Shown here piece after piece: positions 38,487 through 51,000 of a stretch of 64,000 nt of DNA (positions are counted from its first letter, which is position 1; each line of letters begins with the position of its first letter). The notes beneath the pieces are model-generated. The model was not told the origin of the DNA and ran no database searches. It was given only the letters and a program-made list of their open reading frames with translations. A program made the translations under genes and the position numbers. Source of the stretch: Rhynchonema sp. JSB1_4 (lineage: Eukaryota > Nematoda > Chromadorea > Monhysterida > Xyalidae); assembly GCA_030248065.1 (NCBI GenBank), contig JASAMV010006223.1, positions 1-64,000 of the forward strand, in the 5' to 3' direction.

Positions 38487-39103
38487 GTTTGTGTTATATT
38501 ATAGGTGTGGTCTAGTGATCTGAAATTAACTCGTGACCGAATCGAATCTGGTCCAATACATGATAGAGTGAAGTAGATCAAAATGTTCCCATTCTATGTT
38601 CGTTCTCTTTGCTTTGGTGTCGATTTGTAGCTGGTCCACGTCCCTCCGGTTTGTAGCTGCATATAGAACACGATAAAATGTTGAGTTGGAAAAAGTGGGG
38701 TTGATTTTTTTCTATGATTGCGATTTTTATAAGCTATCATAAAATACAGTGGTCACGCGCTTGGATCTTATAGGTCTCAAACTCAGACACTATAACACAC
38801 ACTGCACCGTATTTACGACATGGGTGGCATAATGTAAGTTATGCCACGCAGAATTGAATTCATGATGTGAGTTTATGAAATTCGACACCAATTTAGCGAT
38901 CGTTTACGGTACACATACTGTACGCAGGGACATGTATACAATGCGTCAGTCGCCGACACGGTTATGACTATGAGTACACGTGTTTTACGTTTCACAAAAG
39001 ATCTATAATTGTAGTATGCTGCTTGAAGTGTGTCCCTAAGTTATAGACAGGCTCTCATGAGCTACTGCAATTAATCAAAAACCAAAACACGACCAATAAC
39101 GAA
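38487..39103. other. Intergenic between peptide precursor and membrane protein genes
   Basis: I see no gene, element or strong repeat here. It should hold the 3' UTR of the peptide gene and the promoter of the next gene. Confidence 0.4.
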
Positions 39104-40323
39104 ATGTGCGCCTCCCCATGGGCTGTGGTGACGAGCCCGCTGATGCTTCACAGCGTGTTGTTCATGGACATCCGTTTGATCTCGCAATTCTGGGCCCACT
39201 ACATGGCCTTCCTTTACACGGTGCATTTTAGGTGGATGAATATGCACGGTCAGTTAACGCTGTTGATAAGTTTTTAGATCTCGAAAAAAATCATTCGAGT
39301 AGTAGGGATTTTGTTAATGGCAACCTTGCAGGTCTGCACCTGTACTACGCAAAGTCATTTTACGGCGCGCTCATTGATCCGGTGATTTATTTGGCGTTCA
39401 TTTACTTCTACATCAAAGGAACACGTTCTTGGTGCGTATATATTTTCGACAAGAAAGGTTTCAGAAAGTTTTCCACACATGGTGACAATCATAAAATAAA
39501 GCTTTTGCTGTGTCGCCTCTGAGAAACATCATCTCTGGAGAGGCACATGTTACACGCGCACTGGCTGGCGTACATACCACGCCTGCGAGCTTCATATCAA
39601 CAAAACCGGTTAGCTGATGTTTCAAAGAACTGGGCAGCATACCAAGCACTTTCACCGAAGCCGGAGACCCAGTGGCTAAAAATCTCTCGTTAGTACCCGA
39701 CTGTGGTTTGGGGCTTGGTCGCGTGGTTCAGGCTCAGGCTATGAGATGAACCTTGGAAACTACTGGGCACGATCTCATCTCCACTGCGCCTCTTAGAATC
39801 ATAGGACCCAACGTCGTTGCATCTACGTCCTATTCGCCGTGCGTTGTGTGGCACAATGCGTGATCGTGTGCATGGTGATTGCGCATTTCATCAAAGTGCA
39901 CCACCAATGGGGCATGTTCAACTGGTACGGCGCGATCAGCGGTGCGTCCCACCTCATCGGCATTGGCGGACTCTATCTCGTCATCGGCATAGTCACGCTC
40001 GCACAGGTGACTTTATTCCACCGATTATTGATCGATGTGTCGTTCGTCGTAACAGTGACGGGCGACGTTTCTTTTATGAAAAACACTATAACTTTGATTA
40101 ACGTGAAAGTTTTGTTGTTGACTACGTGGAATCAAGTTTTACGCTGGTCGAAATTGGCGCACATGTTCTAAAACCCGGTACCCACACAGATACCAATGAC
40201 GGTCATGAAAACATTCAAACACCAAATTTGCAGCTGAAAAATTACGAGAGCGAGACCAGGGTCCAGAACACAACCCAAGTCATGTCGCTTGACAACCCGT
40301 TGCACGCAGTGCGCTTCAGTTGA
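39104..40323 (+). CDS. Unrecognised small multi-pass membrane protein
   Basis: Four proposed exons: 39104-39248, 39332-39431, 39805-40006, 40234-40323; phases agree, 178 residues. I do not recognise the family. Hydrophobic stretches suggest about four membrane helices: near the N-terminus (VVTSPLMLHSVLFMDIRL), around residues 55-75 (ALIDPVIYLAFIYFYIKG), 85-105 (YVLFAVRCVAQCVIVCMVIA) and 125-148 (HLIGIGGLYLVIGIVTLA). The tail is short and hydrophilic (LKNYESETRVQNTTQ). An AATAAA polyadenylation signal lies about 105 bp after the stop (40430). The last exon is the least certain because it has no conserved landmark. Intron 2 contains two GATGTTTC-type motifs. Confidence 0.65.
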
Positions 40324-40472
40324 TCGAATATACAACCAACCATAAACTGCAACGAAACTCGTGATTATTATTTTTGTTCTCGAAGCATTTTTTAACCCCA
40401 TTCCAGTGATCTTGTTCTTTTTTGTTTCAATAAACAAGCACATGACATTGTCAACTTTCCACATTGGGTGAT

Positions 40473-40683
40473 ATTTTCGAAACGGTGTAAAGGTCAGTTG
40501 GTGTGAAGGTCGGTGGAAAGCTCGGTCGACAGCTCAGTGTGATAGACCTCGGTGTAAACTTGAAACATTGCACGTTAATAACAGGCAATGTTTCACGTTT
40601 ACACCGAGCTACGCCGACCGAGCTTTCGACCGAACTTTACACCGACCTTTACGCCCAACTGACCTTTACACCGTTTCGAAAAT
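40473..40683. repeat. Inverted-repeat element (arms ~100 bp)
   Basis: The left arm (40473-40574) and right arm (40588-40683) are imperfect inverts starting ATTTTCGAAACGGTGTAAAG. Each arm itself repeats a GGT(C)GGTGTAAA/AGCTCGG phrase. The loop is about 13 bases. No target duplication is clear. Confidence 0.75.
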
Positions 40684-41629
40684 TCCACCTATTGACCGAT
40701 GGAACAGCTGGAATTTCGTGGGTGTCGTTTCGCTCGTTAAAAATGCAAAAAATGGAAAGTCGAACAGCTGTGAAACCGATAAAAACGGTATTCTAATTCT
40801 ACAGTAACACATTGGCTACGGTATGATTAAGATGACAATTGCAAAAATCCCAATCGTTAAAAACAACCGAAACTGACTAATAAATTCGACCTTGTGACCC
40901 ACGCATGGTCGTGAAAAGCTGAACAATGACGCAATACGCTATTTGCAAAGATTATTACCGCACAAGCTGTTGGACAATAACAACTACCATAAGACAGGAT
41001 TTGCCACGGGCCTATATTACAGTGGTCAACTGATGTCGTCAAATCACTTCATCAACTCACATTGCAGAGTCCTCAATTCACCACGAATGTCACCTGTATA
41101 TTATTTGTCACGCTCACTCGGCGTTGCCGTGAGTTGACGAAGTGATTTGACCACTTGAGTTGACCACTGTAATATTAGCCTTCGTCATGGACACTGACAA
41201 AAACAAATCGGGGACAAAGGTGAAGTTTGATGATTGACAACTTACATACCATACACTAGGTGATACCACTACATCTTTTTTGTCTCATGACGGCTTGCTG
41301 GAACAAGAGAGCATCAAAGCACACGTGACTGTTGTCAAGCGCGGAGCACTGATCTTTTTACAGCCATGCGGGTGTGACTTCATCTCGTAAAACTTTGGAG
41401 AATTCGAGAAAAATATGGAAACCAAAATTATTGCTTTGGGCCCATTTGACGAAGCCGTCGGTTTTACAGTTTGCATACCTGTGCCTGCAGTATTTTAGAT
41501 AAAGCACGGGTTTTCCTGTTTCCAACCTGTACCTACATAGCATCACACTATGATCCCAATTCTCAAAAACGGTAGCACATTTTTGAATCGTAAAAGTGCC
41601 CGAAGCTAATCCACCCCAAGCACGGCCAG
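40684..41629. other. Intergenic upstream of the mucin gene
   Basis: Apart from the MITE at 41020-41169 there is no recognisable feature. It should contain distal regulatory DNA of the mucin gene. Confidence 0.4.
41020..41169. mobile_element. Short TA-flanked MITE with CAGTGGTCAACT ends
   Basis: A 150-bp element with inverted ends of about 40 bp (CAGTGGTCAACT ... AGTTGACCACTG), flanked by TA on both sides. CAGTG next to TA fits the Tc1 group. The right arm has lost or altered a few bases. Confidence 0.75.
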
Positions 41630-41637
41630 TATAAAAG
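41630..41637 (+). promoter_or_regulatory. TATA box of the mucin gene
   Basis: TATAAAAG, followed about 30-40 bp downstream by TCATTC (41660) and TTCAGTG (41669), either of which could be the initiator. It lies just before a plausible 5' UTR exon and is the only clear TATA-type core promoter in the window. Confidence 0.7.
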
Positions 41638-41670
41638 TGGTCGATTGACCAGTTAGAGTCATTCTACGTT

Positions 41671-41705
41671 CAGTGTGAGATCTGTTTCTCTCACCGAGCC
41701 CAAAC
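41671..41705 (+). other. Proposed 5' UTR exon of the mucin gene
   Basis: Starts near the initiator and ends at donor CAAAC/GTAAGC (41705/41706). The matching acceptor is CATTTGCAG at 42022, giving a second exon from 42023 that carries the start codon at 42064. The 118-codon frame at 41723-42079 lies mostly in this intron and is not coding. Confidence 0.6.
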
Positions 41706-42063
41706 GTAAGCGAAAGTAAAATTTGCGAAGTGAAGTTATATTTGTATATAAAGAAACGTTCGGATTATTATCACGGGACAAGTATAGACTTGACTGCAGC
41801 CCATCGCATCAAGTGTACCTATTGAAATATGAAGACACCGCCACGGGGGCCAGATGGTTAGTTTGCAATATTGATGCCCTTCTTGTTCCTCGCTCATCAA
41901 GTGCAAGACAAAGGTACATATACCGGTACCTGTACATATACCTTACCTCCAGAATCAGACAACAATGGGATTCAATGCGGTTAAATGCAACAAAAGTAGT
42001 AACTTCTGATCATCATTTGCAGGCCCCCTTCGGCTACCTCAGAATCCAGCCGTTTGGATTCTC

Positions 42064-45000
42064 ATGGCTTTCACAATAACCCTGACCCCTATATTGTCAA
42101 CCGTCGGTTTTGCTACGGCTGAATCGACACGTCACCCCTCAGGTGAGTATTTATGATTTTAATGTAATTTCGGTGCTGCGGACAATTAGCTTTTATCGGA
42201 CAAATGCGAGCAAAAAATAGCGATTCGTATCAAATTAGTGGTATCGGTGTAAATTTGTGAATCAGATACAAAAAACACTCACGTGATAAAAATAGAAACG
42301 GCCCAATTGCCAAATTTAACATAAAAATCCATTGCTGCAGAACACGATGGTTTCCAACAACGAAAAGGCAATATTAAAATTAACTGACCCAAGTAGTCGC
42401 CGTTTCAGACAACTGCGTTTCGGTCGGTTCGACTTGGCGCACGTTCGACGGACGATCCTACCATCGTCGCATCGACTGTGAACACATCGCGGCCATGAAT
42501 GTCGAAGGTCGGTTATCGAACGAACCGTTGTTTTCCATCTTAAGCCCCTCCCAGAAAGCTTTATGTGGAGAAGGGGCAGCTAGTGGACAACTACGGCCCG
42601 TGCCTATACCTTGAGTTCTCTGTGTTTTACTTTTACAAATACGCCTCGAAGACTTTTATTGCGATTTTCAGGCGACCAAGAGACGTGGAGCGTACGCGTG
42701 AGCAACGTTGACTGTGACAAGAGTGCCATGTGCACCAAGGTGAACAAGTGTCGATATCTTCTTTGACTTGATCGTTCACACAAATGTATAGATATTCAAA
42801 GACACACAAAATTGCAGCGTCTCAAAATCCGCCTGCCAGACATCGAGCTGGTGGCGACTGGCGCACAGGTCACCATCAACGGACAGCGTATCGGCGACCA
42901 CGAGGCGTACATCGACAGAGGTGGTTAAATAAGGGTTTAGGCCTGAAATTTAGACTTGTATAAAATGCCGATTTAAAGGGGCTCCGCCATATATACGCGA
43001 CCGAAACCAATCTCAATGAAACTTGGCACCGTAAGTGGGCTTGGTCCAAAAAACACTCACGGCCAAGAAAGTTTTTTCCCATATCAGCTCCCTGTCTGAG
43101 CCAGGAGGGCTTAAAGATAAAAAATTTTGACGCTACCTCAGCGCTTTGAAATTAAAATATCGATCTGTTTCGCAAATTCTTTGTGTGCAGTTTGTTCACA
43201 AATCTTTCATAAACGCCTTGGGTCTAATTTAGAACCACATTCACTTTTTTTTGGCACTACCACAGCTCGCGCTATTTTGCCAATTGAGATTGGTTTCGGT
43301 CGCATATAATATGGCGGAGACCCTTTAAGCACTTTGGGCAACCTCGATCAAAGATTGCTAAAGCAAAGGTACCCACAGGTCTATCAGTCACACACAGAGT
43401 GGGCTCCCGTGCGAAGTGGTAAACCGATAGGCATATTGCACTCAACCACCGCTACATGATTGTTTGGGGCTGGGTAAATCATTGTCGTTGCCCTAAAAGT
43501 GCACATCATTAATTTCGTATGATTCGGTATACTTGTGCCATTAAACGTCATTAAATCATAATTTTCATAAATCCGACTTAATTTCACAAACTGCCTCTAG
43601 TTTATTAAAGTTTTCTGTTTTTTCCTTTATCCAGAATCGGGCATCAACCTGCAACGGGATGGTGCATCGAGCTCGTTGGAGACGTCCGTGGGTCTGACGG
43701 TGCGCTGGGACGGTTCGTCCGGCCTGTGGCTCAGTGTGCATCCAGACGCAGCACGTGGCACCGTGTTTGGTCTCTGTGGACTGTATAATGGCGATCCGGC
43801 AGGTTGGACACTTGAGAATCATTCAACTATTGTGTGCAAAAGATGGACAAGGGACACGGTTTTATTGGCGATTATTTTTGCGTAGCTGGCGAAAAGCGAT
43901 CAGTCGATTGTAATCTGGTGCAAGCACCTTCTCCACCAACATGTTTTCCTGAGCGACAGCGCCTGAACACAAAGGGTGACACACTAAGTTGCGCCGAAGT
44001 TCTGTACGGCAGTGTGATTGAGTATGATTCATGGATAATTGACTAAAAAACAACCAAAAATTCTAACAATCAGCAGCAACCAACTCATCATGCAATTACA
44101 GACGACTTCACACCGTTTGGTCGCGAGGCGGACAGTCGGGCGGACAACAAAGACCTGTTCGTCGATTCGTACCGGTCGCGCGACCAGGTGTGCGGCGGCA
44201 AGGACGACTCGGGATGCGCCGCGGTCGAAGACGAGTGTCTCGCGTCATTCCACGCCGACGCCTTCAAACACGCCGTCAAACATGTGAGTTGATGTTTCAC
44301 GGTGCTAAGTGAAATGGTGTCATAGTGAAGAATTCGGAAGAACGATGCGTAATCAGTGCTCCAGTCCTGTCTTGCAGACCGATCGAGCTCATACAATGAT
44401 CATCTTTTGACACTCGTTGTGAATCCACCATGTTGCAGTTAGGTGCCACTTTGGCCAATTTCCTACTTCCAGCTCGACCCATCCCACTTTGTGCACGGCT
44501 GCAGCGTCGACATGTGTCTATCCGAGCACGAACATTCGCATGCCATCATATGCGAGTACCTGCAGGCCTACGCCATGGCCGCCGCTCACGTCGGACACCC
44601 GGTCACTGGATGGCGCAAGGCTGCTGGATGTGGTCAGTGAAACATCACGTTCACATTACACAGACTTTTCGAGAAAACTTTATTGTCGCTAGAGGAGCTG
44701 TAGTTGTGTTGTGTGAACTATAGTCGGGGGAATAGGGTTTCAATTATACAAAAGTTCCTTCCTGCTTATTCCCTCGTGACACCAACTTCGAAATTGATCT
44801 CGCTGCCCACATTTTGCAGAGATGGCCTGTCCATCACACGCGTCGTTCACTGAGTGTCGCAGCACCTGTCCGAGCACGTGCGAGATGAAACATCGACCGC
44901 AGGACGAACTCTGCTTCGATAACTGTCACCCAGGTAAATATACAGTATAATGAATCGCCTATTGTTTGTTGACAGTGAGTGCCTGCAGGTCAATCCCAAT

Positions 45001-48000
45001 GGCAACCACTACAAAACTTCAATGATGTTTCATTGACCCTATTAACAGGTTGTGAGTGCAACGACGGCTACGTACTGGACGAAGGCCGATGTGTGAAAGC
45101 GTCGGATTGCGGCTGTACGTACAATCGGGCACGATATGCTGATGGAGAGACGGTCAAGCAGGGCACGAGCTCATGGTTAGTGTCGTGATGTTTCATCGTT
45201 GACTCGGGCGGCACTCACATTCGGTCGGTGCGGAGATTTGAAGCGGAACGTTGTGTCGGCGGGACACGGTCGTTGTACCGCTTCACACATTGGTGCGCAG
45301 TTCACATGTCATAGGATAGTAGTGCACGCAACAACAATGTGTCGACACCCGCATCCATCCGTCTTTATGGGACGAACGGTGCACCAGGTCGTCACCAGTG
45401 CAAATGCACCTGATGGCCACAAGAGCATGCGGAAGCTGGCGTCATGTTCGCGCCTGACGCAATTTATGTATAATTTCCCACTTTGCAGCACATGTGAACG
45501 AGGCGAATGGTCGTGCACGGACGAGCTGCGAACATCGACCTGCGCTCTGGTGGGGCACAGTGAAGTGCGCACGTTTGACGGTCAACTGTACCATTGGCTG
45601 GGCACCTGTGAATACGCACTTGTTGAGGTATGTACTTATGCAAGTCATTATTTTACTCATATGCTTCATATGCATGGCAATGTCTGAAGAGCCGTGCAGC
45701 TGTTGTGCCAGGTATGTACCATCGTGTGCTACCATGAGCACAGGGTGCGTGACCGATAGTTCAACAGGCAGCTTCTTGGTCACAAGATTGTGACCTGGTC
45801 ATACAGCATGTTTGCAGCACGCACTTACAACGCATGACATCGATAAAGTATAAATTGACTCCAACCGCCAGATCATTTTTAAACAATATGAAACATCACA
45901 AATCACGTGCAACTTTCTCGTTCAGCCCCTGACGCACAACGACAGCTTTCCGTTCGCCGTCTACAGCAAAAAGTTCGACTGCAAAGGACAACGATGCAAC
46001 CAACAACTGCGCGTCAAAGCAGGCGATAATGAGATCAGATTAATCAGCGGAGGCAATGAAGTGAGCGGAGTGATACTTTTTATTTGGTGCACTTTTTAAG
46101 GTAGTTTAAAGCTGAACTATGTAATGTGCCAGAACGGGAAACATTTGTGGCAATAAATTCAGTTTTAAAACGCAATCAAACCAATTTGAAAACACCGAAT
46201 TCACATCCAGGTGATCGTCAATGACCTGAAATTGGTGGACAAAGAGTTCCGATCGGGGTCGGTGCACGTCGATCGTCGAAACCCATTGTTCACGTCGGTC
46301 AACGGCAACGGCTGGACTGTGAACTTCAACCACGAATCGACCGTATACATCAGCGTCGAGCCTGCGTTTGCCGGCAGTGTTAGTGAACTTGTTTGTTGAG
46401 TTACACTAATGTGGGACAACCCGTGTGAAAATTGCTGTTTTGTATTGTTGTGGTCTAATGACAACTTATACGCTGGTTTGACACTGGAAATTCTTTCCAT
46501 TACGCTGGTAAAACAAAACCTGGCAATGTTCATGTCCATACGTATCCAATCCCAAACAGGGAGTCATTGACACAGGATAGTTTTGGACTACAACAATCAT
46601 AAGCTATAGCTGAGATACAGTACGTACACACAGTATGTACACATCGCCAAATCTAGATGGTGGAAATTTGAGTCACTACGTACTGTAAGGTAGATGTGCA
46701 CAACTGAGTCGAAGTCTTCCACGTTGGTGCTGTCTATTCTCCAATTGCTGAGATAAAAGAAATAATAATAACAATAATAATATAAGCCACTGTGAAACAT
46801 CACGTTGCAGATCCGCGGTCTGTGCGGCTACTTCGACGGCGACAGCAAGAACGACTATCTCGGATCGAACGGCGTGCACGACAACGACCTCACATCCTTC
46901 GCCATGTCCTATCTGACCTACACAGATGTTTGCGAGGAAGATCGACCATCCGACATCAGCCAGTGCGCCATCAATCGGGATGTGAGTGATGTTTTGAAAA
47001 GTAGCACACCATGAAAAGTATAAGCGCACTGTGCTTGTTCGGTAATTTTTGATAATGGTGCTAAGTTCGACCATCGTTCCAGATCTCCAAATAGACGACT
47101 ATTACACTGGTCAAAAACACGACCGTTTGAAACAAATCACCCGAAAAAATCACGACTCCAAAAAATCAAACCTGGTCCACGCCCACATTCAAATCCGTCC
47201 CTAATTCTGATACACTGCAAGGTGCCAACCGCTCTCATATGGATCCAATGACACATGGACAACCATAAATACCCCAGGTGCACGAAAGCGCCAAGAACGC
47301 GTGTGGCGTGATGTTGCTGGCTGACGGTGCATTCGCCGCGTGTCACTCAGCGATCACACGTGACATGCTGCAACGTCATCACGACCTCTGCGTTGAGTCG
47401 GTGTGCGAGGCCGGAAATGTGCGCGCCGCTTGCGAGTTCATGGCTGATTTGGGACACATCTGCGCCAATCAAGGTCGGTGGTTTCGGAAGAGTTTGACGT
47501 GTGTGGGGATGATTAAGATGACCGGTATCAGAAGCTTCGGCCATGTGAGTTTTCGAATCAAGGATGTTTCGAGATACATACGTATGGATAGATAGTGAAC
47601 GATTTCAAGGCTGACTGAACTTTGTGCCGCCAAAACGTGTCGGGACTCGCGACCAAGCCTGGACTTTTACCAGCTTTTGCACTGGAATATGTGCACGTCT
47701 GAAAACTGTCCACAAAACAAAATTGCAGGAGCAACCACGGACTGGTTCAACGACGCCGGGGCATCGCAGCACTGCGGTACGTAAATTTTCAAAGCTCATG
47801 CATTACGAAACATCAGTTGGCCATCCAACCAACCAGTTTTATTTTTAGGCGCATTCTTCGACAAATGCGACAGCGGTCGACAGCAATATCACGAATGCGT
47901 GAGTTCGTGTGGTGCACCAACGTGCCAGTCGTTGAGCAAAGGCACGATCGATCAATGTGATGCGTCCGATAGGAACATCAGTAAGTCAGGACTTCATCAA

Positions 48001-51000
48001 GTTACATCTAGTTTGTTTGTACATGTTCGCATGCTATACATATACAACATACTGTACATATATTGCATCTATTCCTGCCCCTGCCTGCAACGATACCTCG
48101 TTACCTGTGGGAAAGTTCTGCCCAATGCAGAATTTCCTGCTCTCTCTGATCCGAACTTGTTGTTGAACCACAGAAGGCCACAGCTACCGACTAGCTGATG
48201 TTTCACACCATTTACTTACAGTCTGCATCGCTGGTTGCGAATGTCCAACGAACACCTACTACGACGAGTACACGCACTCGTGTGTGCCCCAAACATCGTG
48301 CAGTTGTTTCGACACGCAGACACGCAAATACCACGAGGCCGGACGCAGCATTGAACGTGCCTGTAACACGTGCACCTGCGGCAAGGGACAATGGAATTGT
48401 ACCGATATGAAATGCGATGGTGCGGTTGTTGTTGTTGTGCTGAGTGTTAGCTTTGTGGCGACCAATTTGAAGATGTCCAGACTAGTCGATGGCAGTTTGA
48501 TTCGAGATCAACCTGTTGGTTACAGGAGAGTCACAAAAAGAGAGTGAACTTATGATATTGTGGATTGCCAGAATTGAGACAAAAAGGATCAGATTATCGA
48601 AGATCAGCGGCAAATATCACAGAACCACTGCGCATGATAAGTTGAATGGCAGCAACGCAAACAGCGCTGTGTATGCTTGCTCTGCCGCATATCGTCATTG
48701 AACCTCGCAAACAAGCGCACTTGATCCAACCAAATAAAACACTGCCAACACGATTGCAGAGGGCGTATGCCCGGGCAACCAGGTGTGGATGGAGACCGGC
48801 TCCGAGTGCCAAAAAACGTGCGCTAATTTCGATCGTATGACGTCATGCAAAGCACCGGCCCGAGCCGGCTGCGGATGTCCAGATGGACTGGTGCTGATGG
48901 TACGTTGTCATGGAAGTATTACCAAATTCACGATACACGGTTGATATAAAAAAGTCAAAATATGAAAACACAGACCAAAATTCAGGGAGAAGAATGTGTG
49001 CCGTCCGACCACTGTCCGTGTGTGCATCAAGGCGAAGAACACGCAGCCGGATCTAGCGTGCGCGTCGGATGCAATCATTGGTGCGTGTCTATTACATCCA
49101 TTAAGTTTGACGATCGTGTTAACTCTGAAAGATACTAGATGTGACAGCCGAAGTTGACTTTCTTTGAACCGTGCGCGTTTCAGTTTGATCATTCATAACA
49201 AAATAATCTGCAACAAACATGTATTGGTAGCACAATGACTTTATAAGAATTGGTTAAATTTTTTTCCTGAATCGTAAAGAGGGAAAGTGACGGGGCAATG
49301 ACGTTGCGTTGCGCGATCGCACACAAACCATGCAGTCAGCAAAATGTTTCAAACCCGCAGCAACGTGGGTGCTCTGCTGGATTATTTTCAGGAGAAAATG
49401 TTTTGTCAGAATCACAAATAGCAGTGGTTAAGAGTGACTGAACGTGAAAATCAGGATTGATTTGATGAATTCTTACATGGTCATTGTGCGACCAATACCA
49501 TTGTGTTGCAGCATCTGCGCGGGCAAGCAGTGGAAATGCACGGACAACGCGTGCGAAGCGACCTGCACGACAATCGGGGAGGCGCATTTCGTCACGTTCG
49601 ACGGCACCGCGTACTCGTTCGACGGTCGATGCCCGTACATTCTCGCACGACACAACGATAAAGGTGGCGTGTGCAGTCTTGCCTGCGTTATTTGTTAGGG
49701 CTAATCAACAACGAATGCGAACAACAATAAACATTCAGATGGCAAATCTGGCTTCGAAGTGATCACGCAGAACGTGGCCGCCGGCATGAGCGTGACGCGA
49801 CAGATTACGATTGTGTTGAATGTGGACGCATCGTATGGCAGTCATGTGCACATCAACATGCGACACGGACAACCGGTGGAAATCGGTGGTGAATCGGTTG
49901 AGGTACATTTCATTCCATGTTGTTGTTAATTTGTCATGTCAATCAATTTGAAAGACCAAATTTCAACAGCGAACTCCAAATTTCAGTCGCTACCCGTACA
50001 ACGTCGCGATCTTGGCGTGCACATCTACAAGGTCGGCACCTGGACAGCTGTGGTGCTCGACAGCGGACTACGAGTTCTGTGGAACGGCGGATCACGCGTT
50101 GAGGTATGAAAATCATTTCCGACAGTAACCGATATATTTGCAAGAGAGGACATCAGAAACATTTTACAGTTGACCGCGCAACCAGCGTTGCAAAACCGTC
50201 TCAACGGTCTGTGTGGAGCCTACAATGGACGAGCAGGTACACATTTAGACTTGGTTACCGCTTGAGTTCTAGTCCGTGAGCTTCACAGAGCACTATTAAT
50301 TGCAAAGTAACCAACAGATGGATTGATTTGCCAGGCGATGACATGAGCACCCCGAGTGGCGGCATCGAATCCAACGCCTACGCATTTGCGCGTGCCTGGC
50401 GTTGGAGGGACTGTCAGGACTTTGGCGATGACAATCTCAATGCAACAACCGCTTGTGACGTGAGCCACTTCGAAACAGAAAGTTATTACTTTTTGGTCAA
50501 TATTTTTCCAGCACAGGTCCGCTTTTTTAGCGTGCGCCACATCGTCGACCGTGGGCCGAGCACAAATGTGGTGTCATCGTGCACGGTGATGTGTTCGCCG
50601 ATTGTCGCAAGGCGCTCGATGCAGCCGTGGTCACCCGACATCATCAGTGGTGCACTGAGGTACGTGCACGGGGTAGCACAGTGCACGCTGTGTGCCGATG
50701 CCGATGTTTGAAATTACCGGACTATGGCATTTCTCATACGGAATTTTGGCAAACTGCAGTGCGCCAGATCCATTGCGCTTAACAATTCGACTCGACTCGA
50801 TGAAACACATCACCTATTTGTAGGACGCCTGCTCGTGCGACAGCGGTGACGACTGTCACTGTCTGTGCACTGCCGTCGGTGCATTTGCCGAAGTCTGTGC
50901 CGCTGCTGGTCATGCCGTGCGTTGGAGATCACAGGAACTGTGCCGTAAGTGTCACAAACTGTTCAGATTCTCAATGATCTGTTGCTAATTCTCTTTCATT

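Noticed and set aside
41723..42079. 118-codon frame between the TATA box and the mucin start
   Set aside because: Most of it lies in the proposed 5' UTR intron, it has no signal or domain, and the mucin signal peptide begins in a different frame at 42064.
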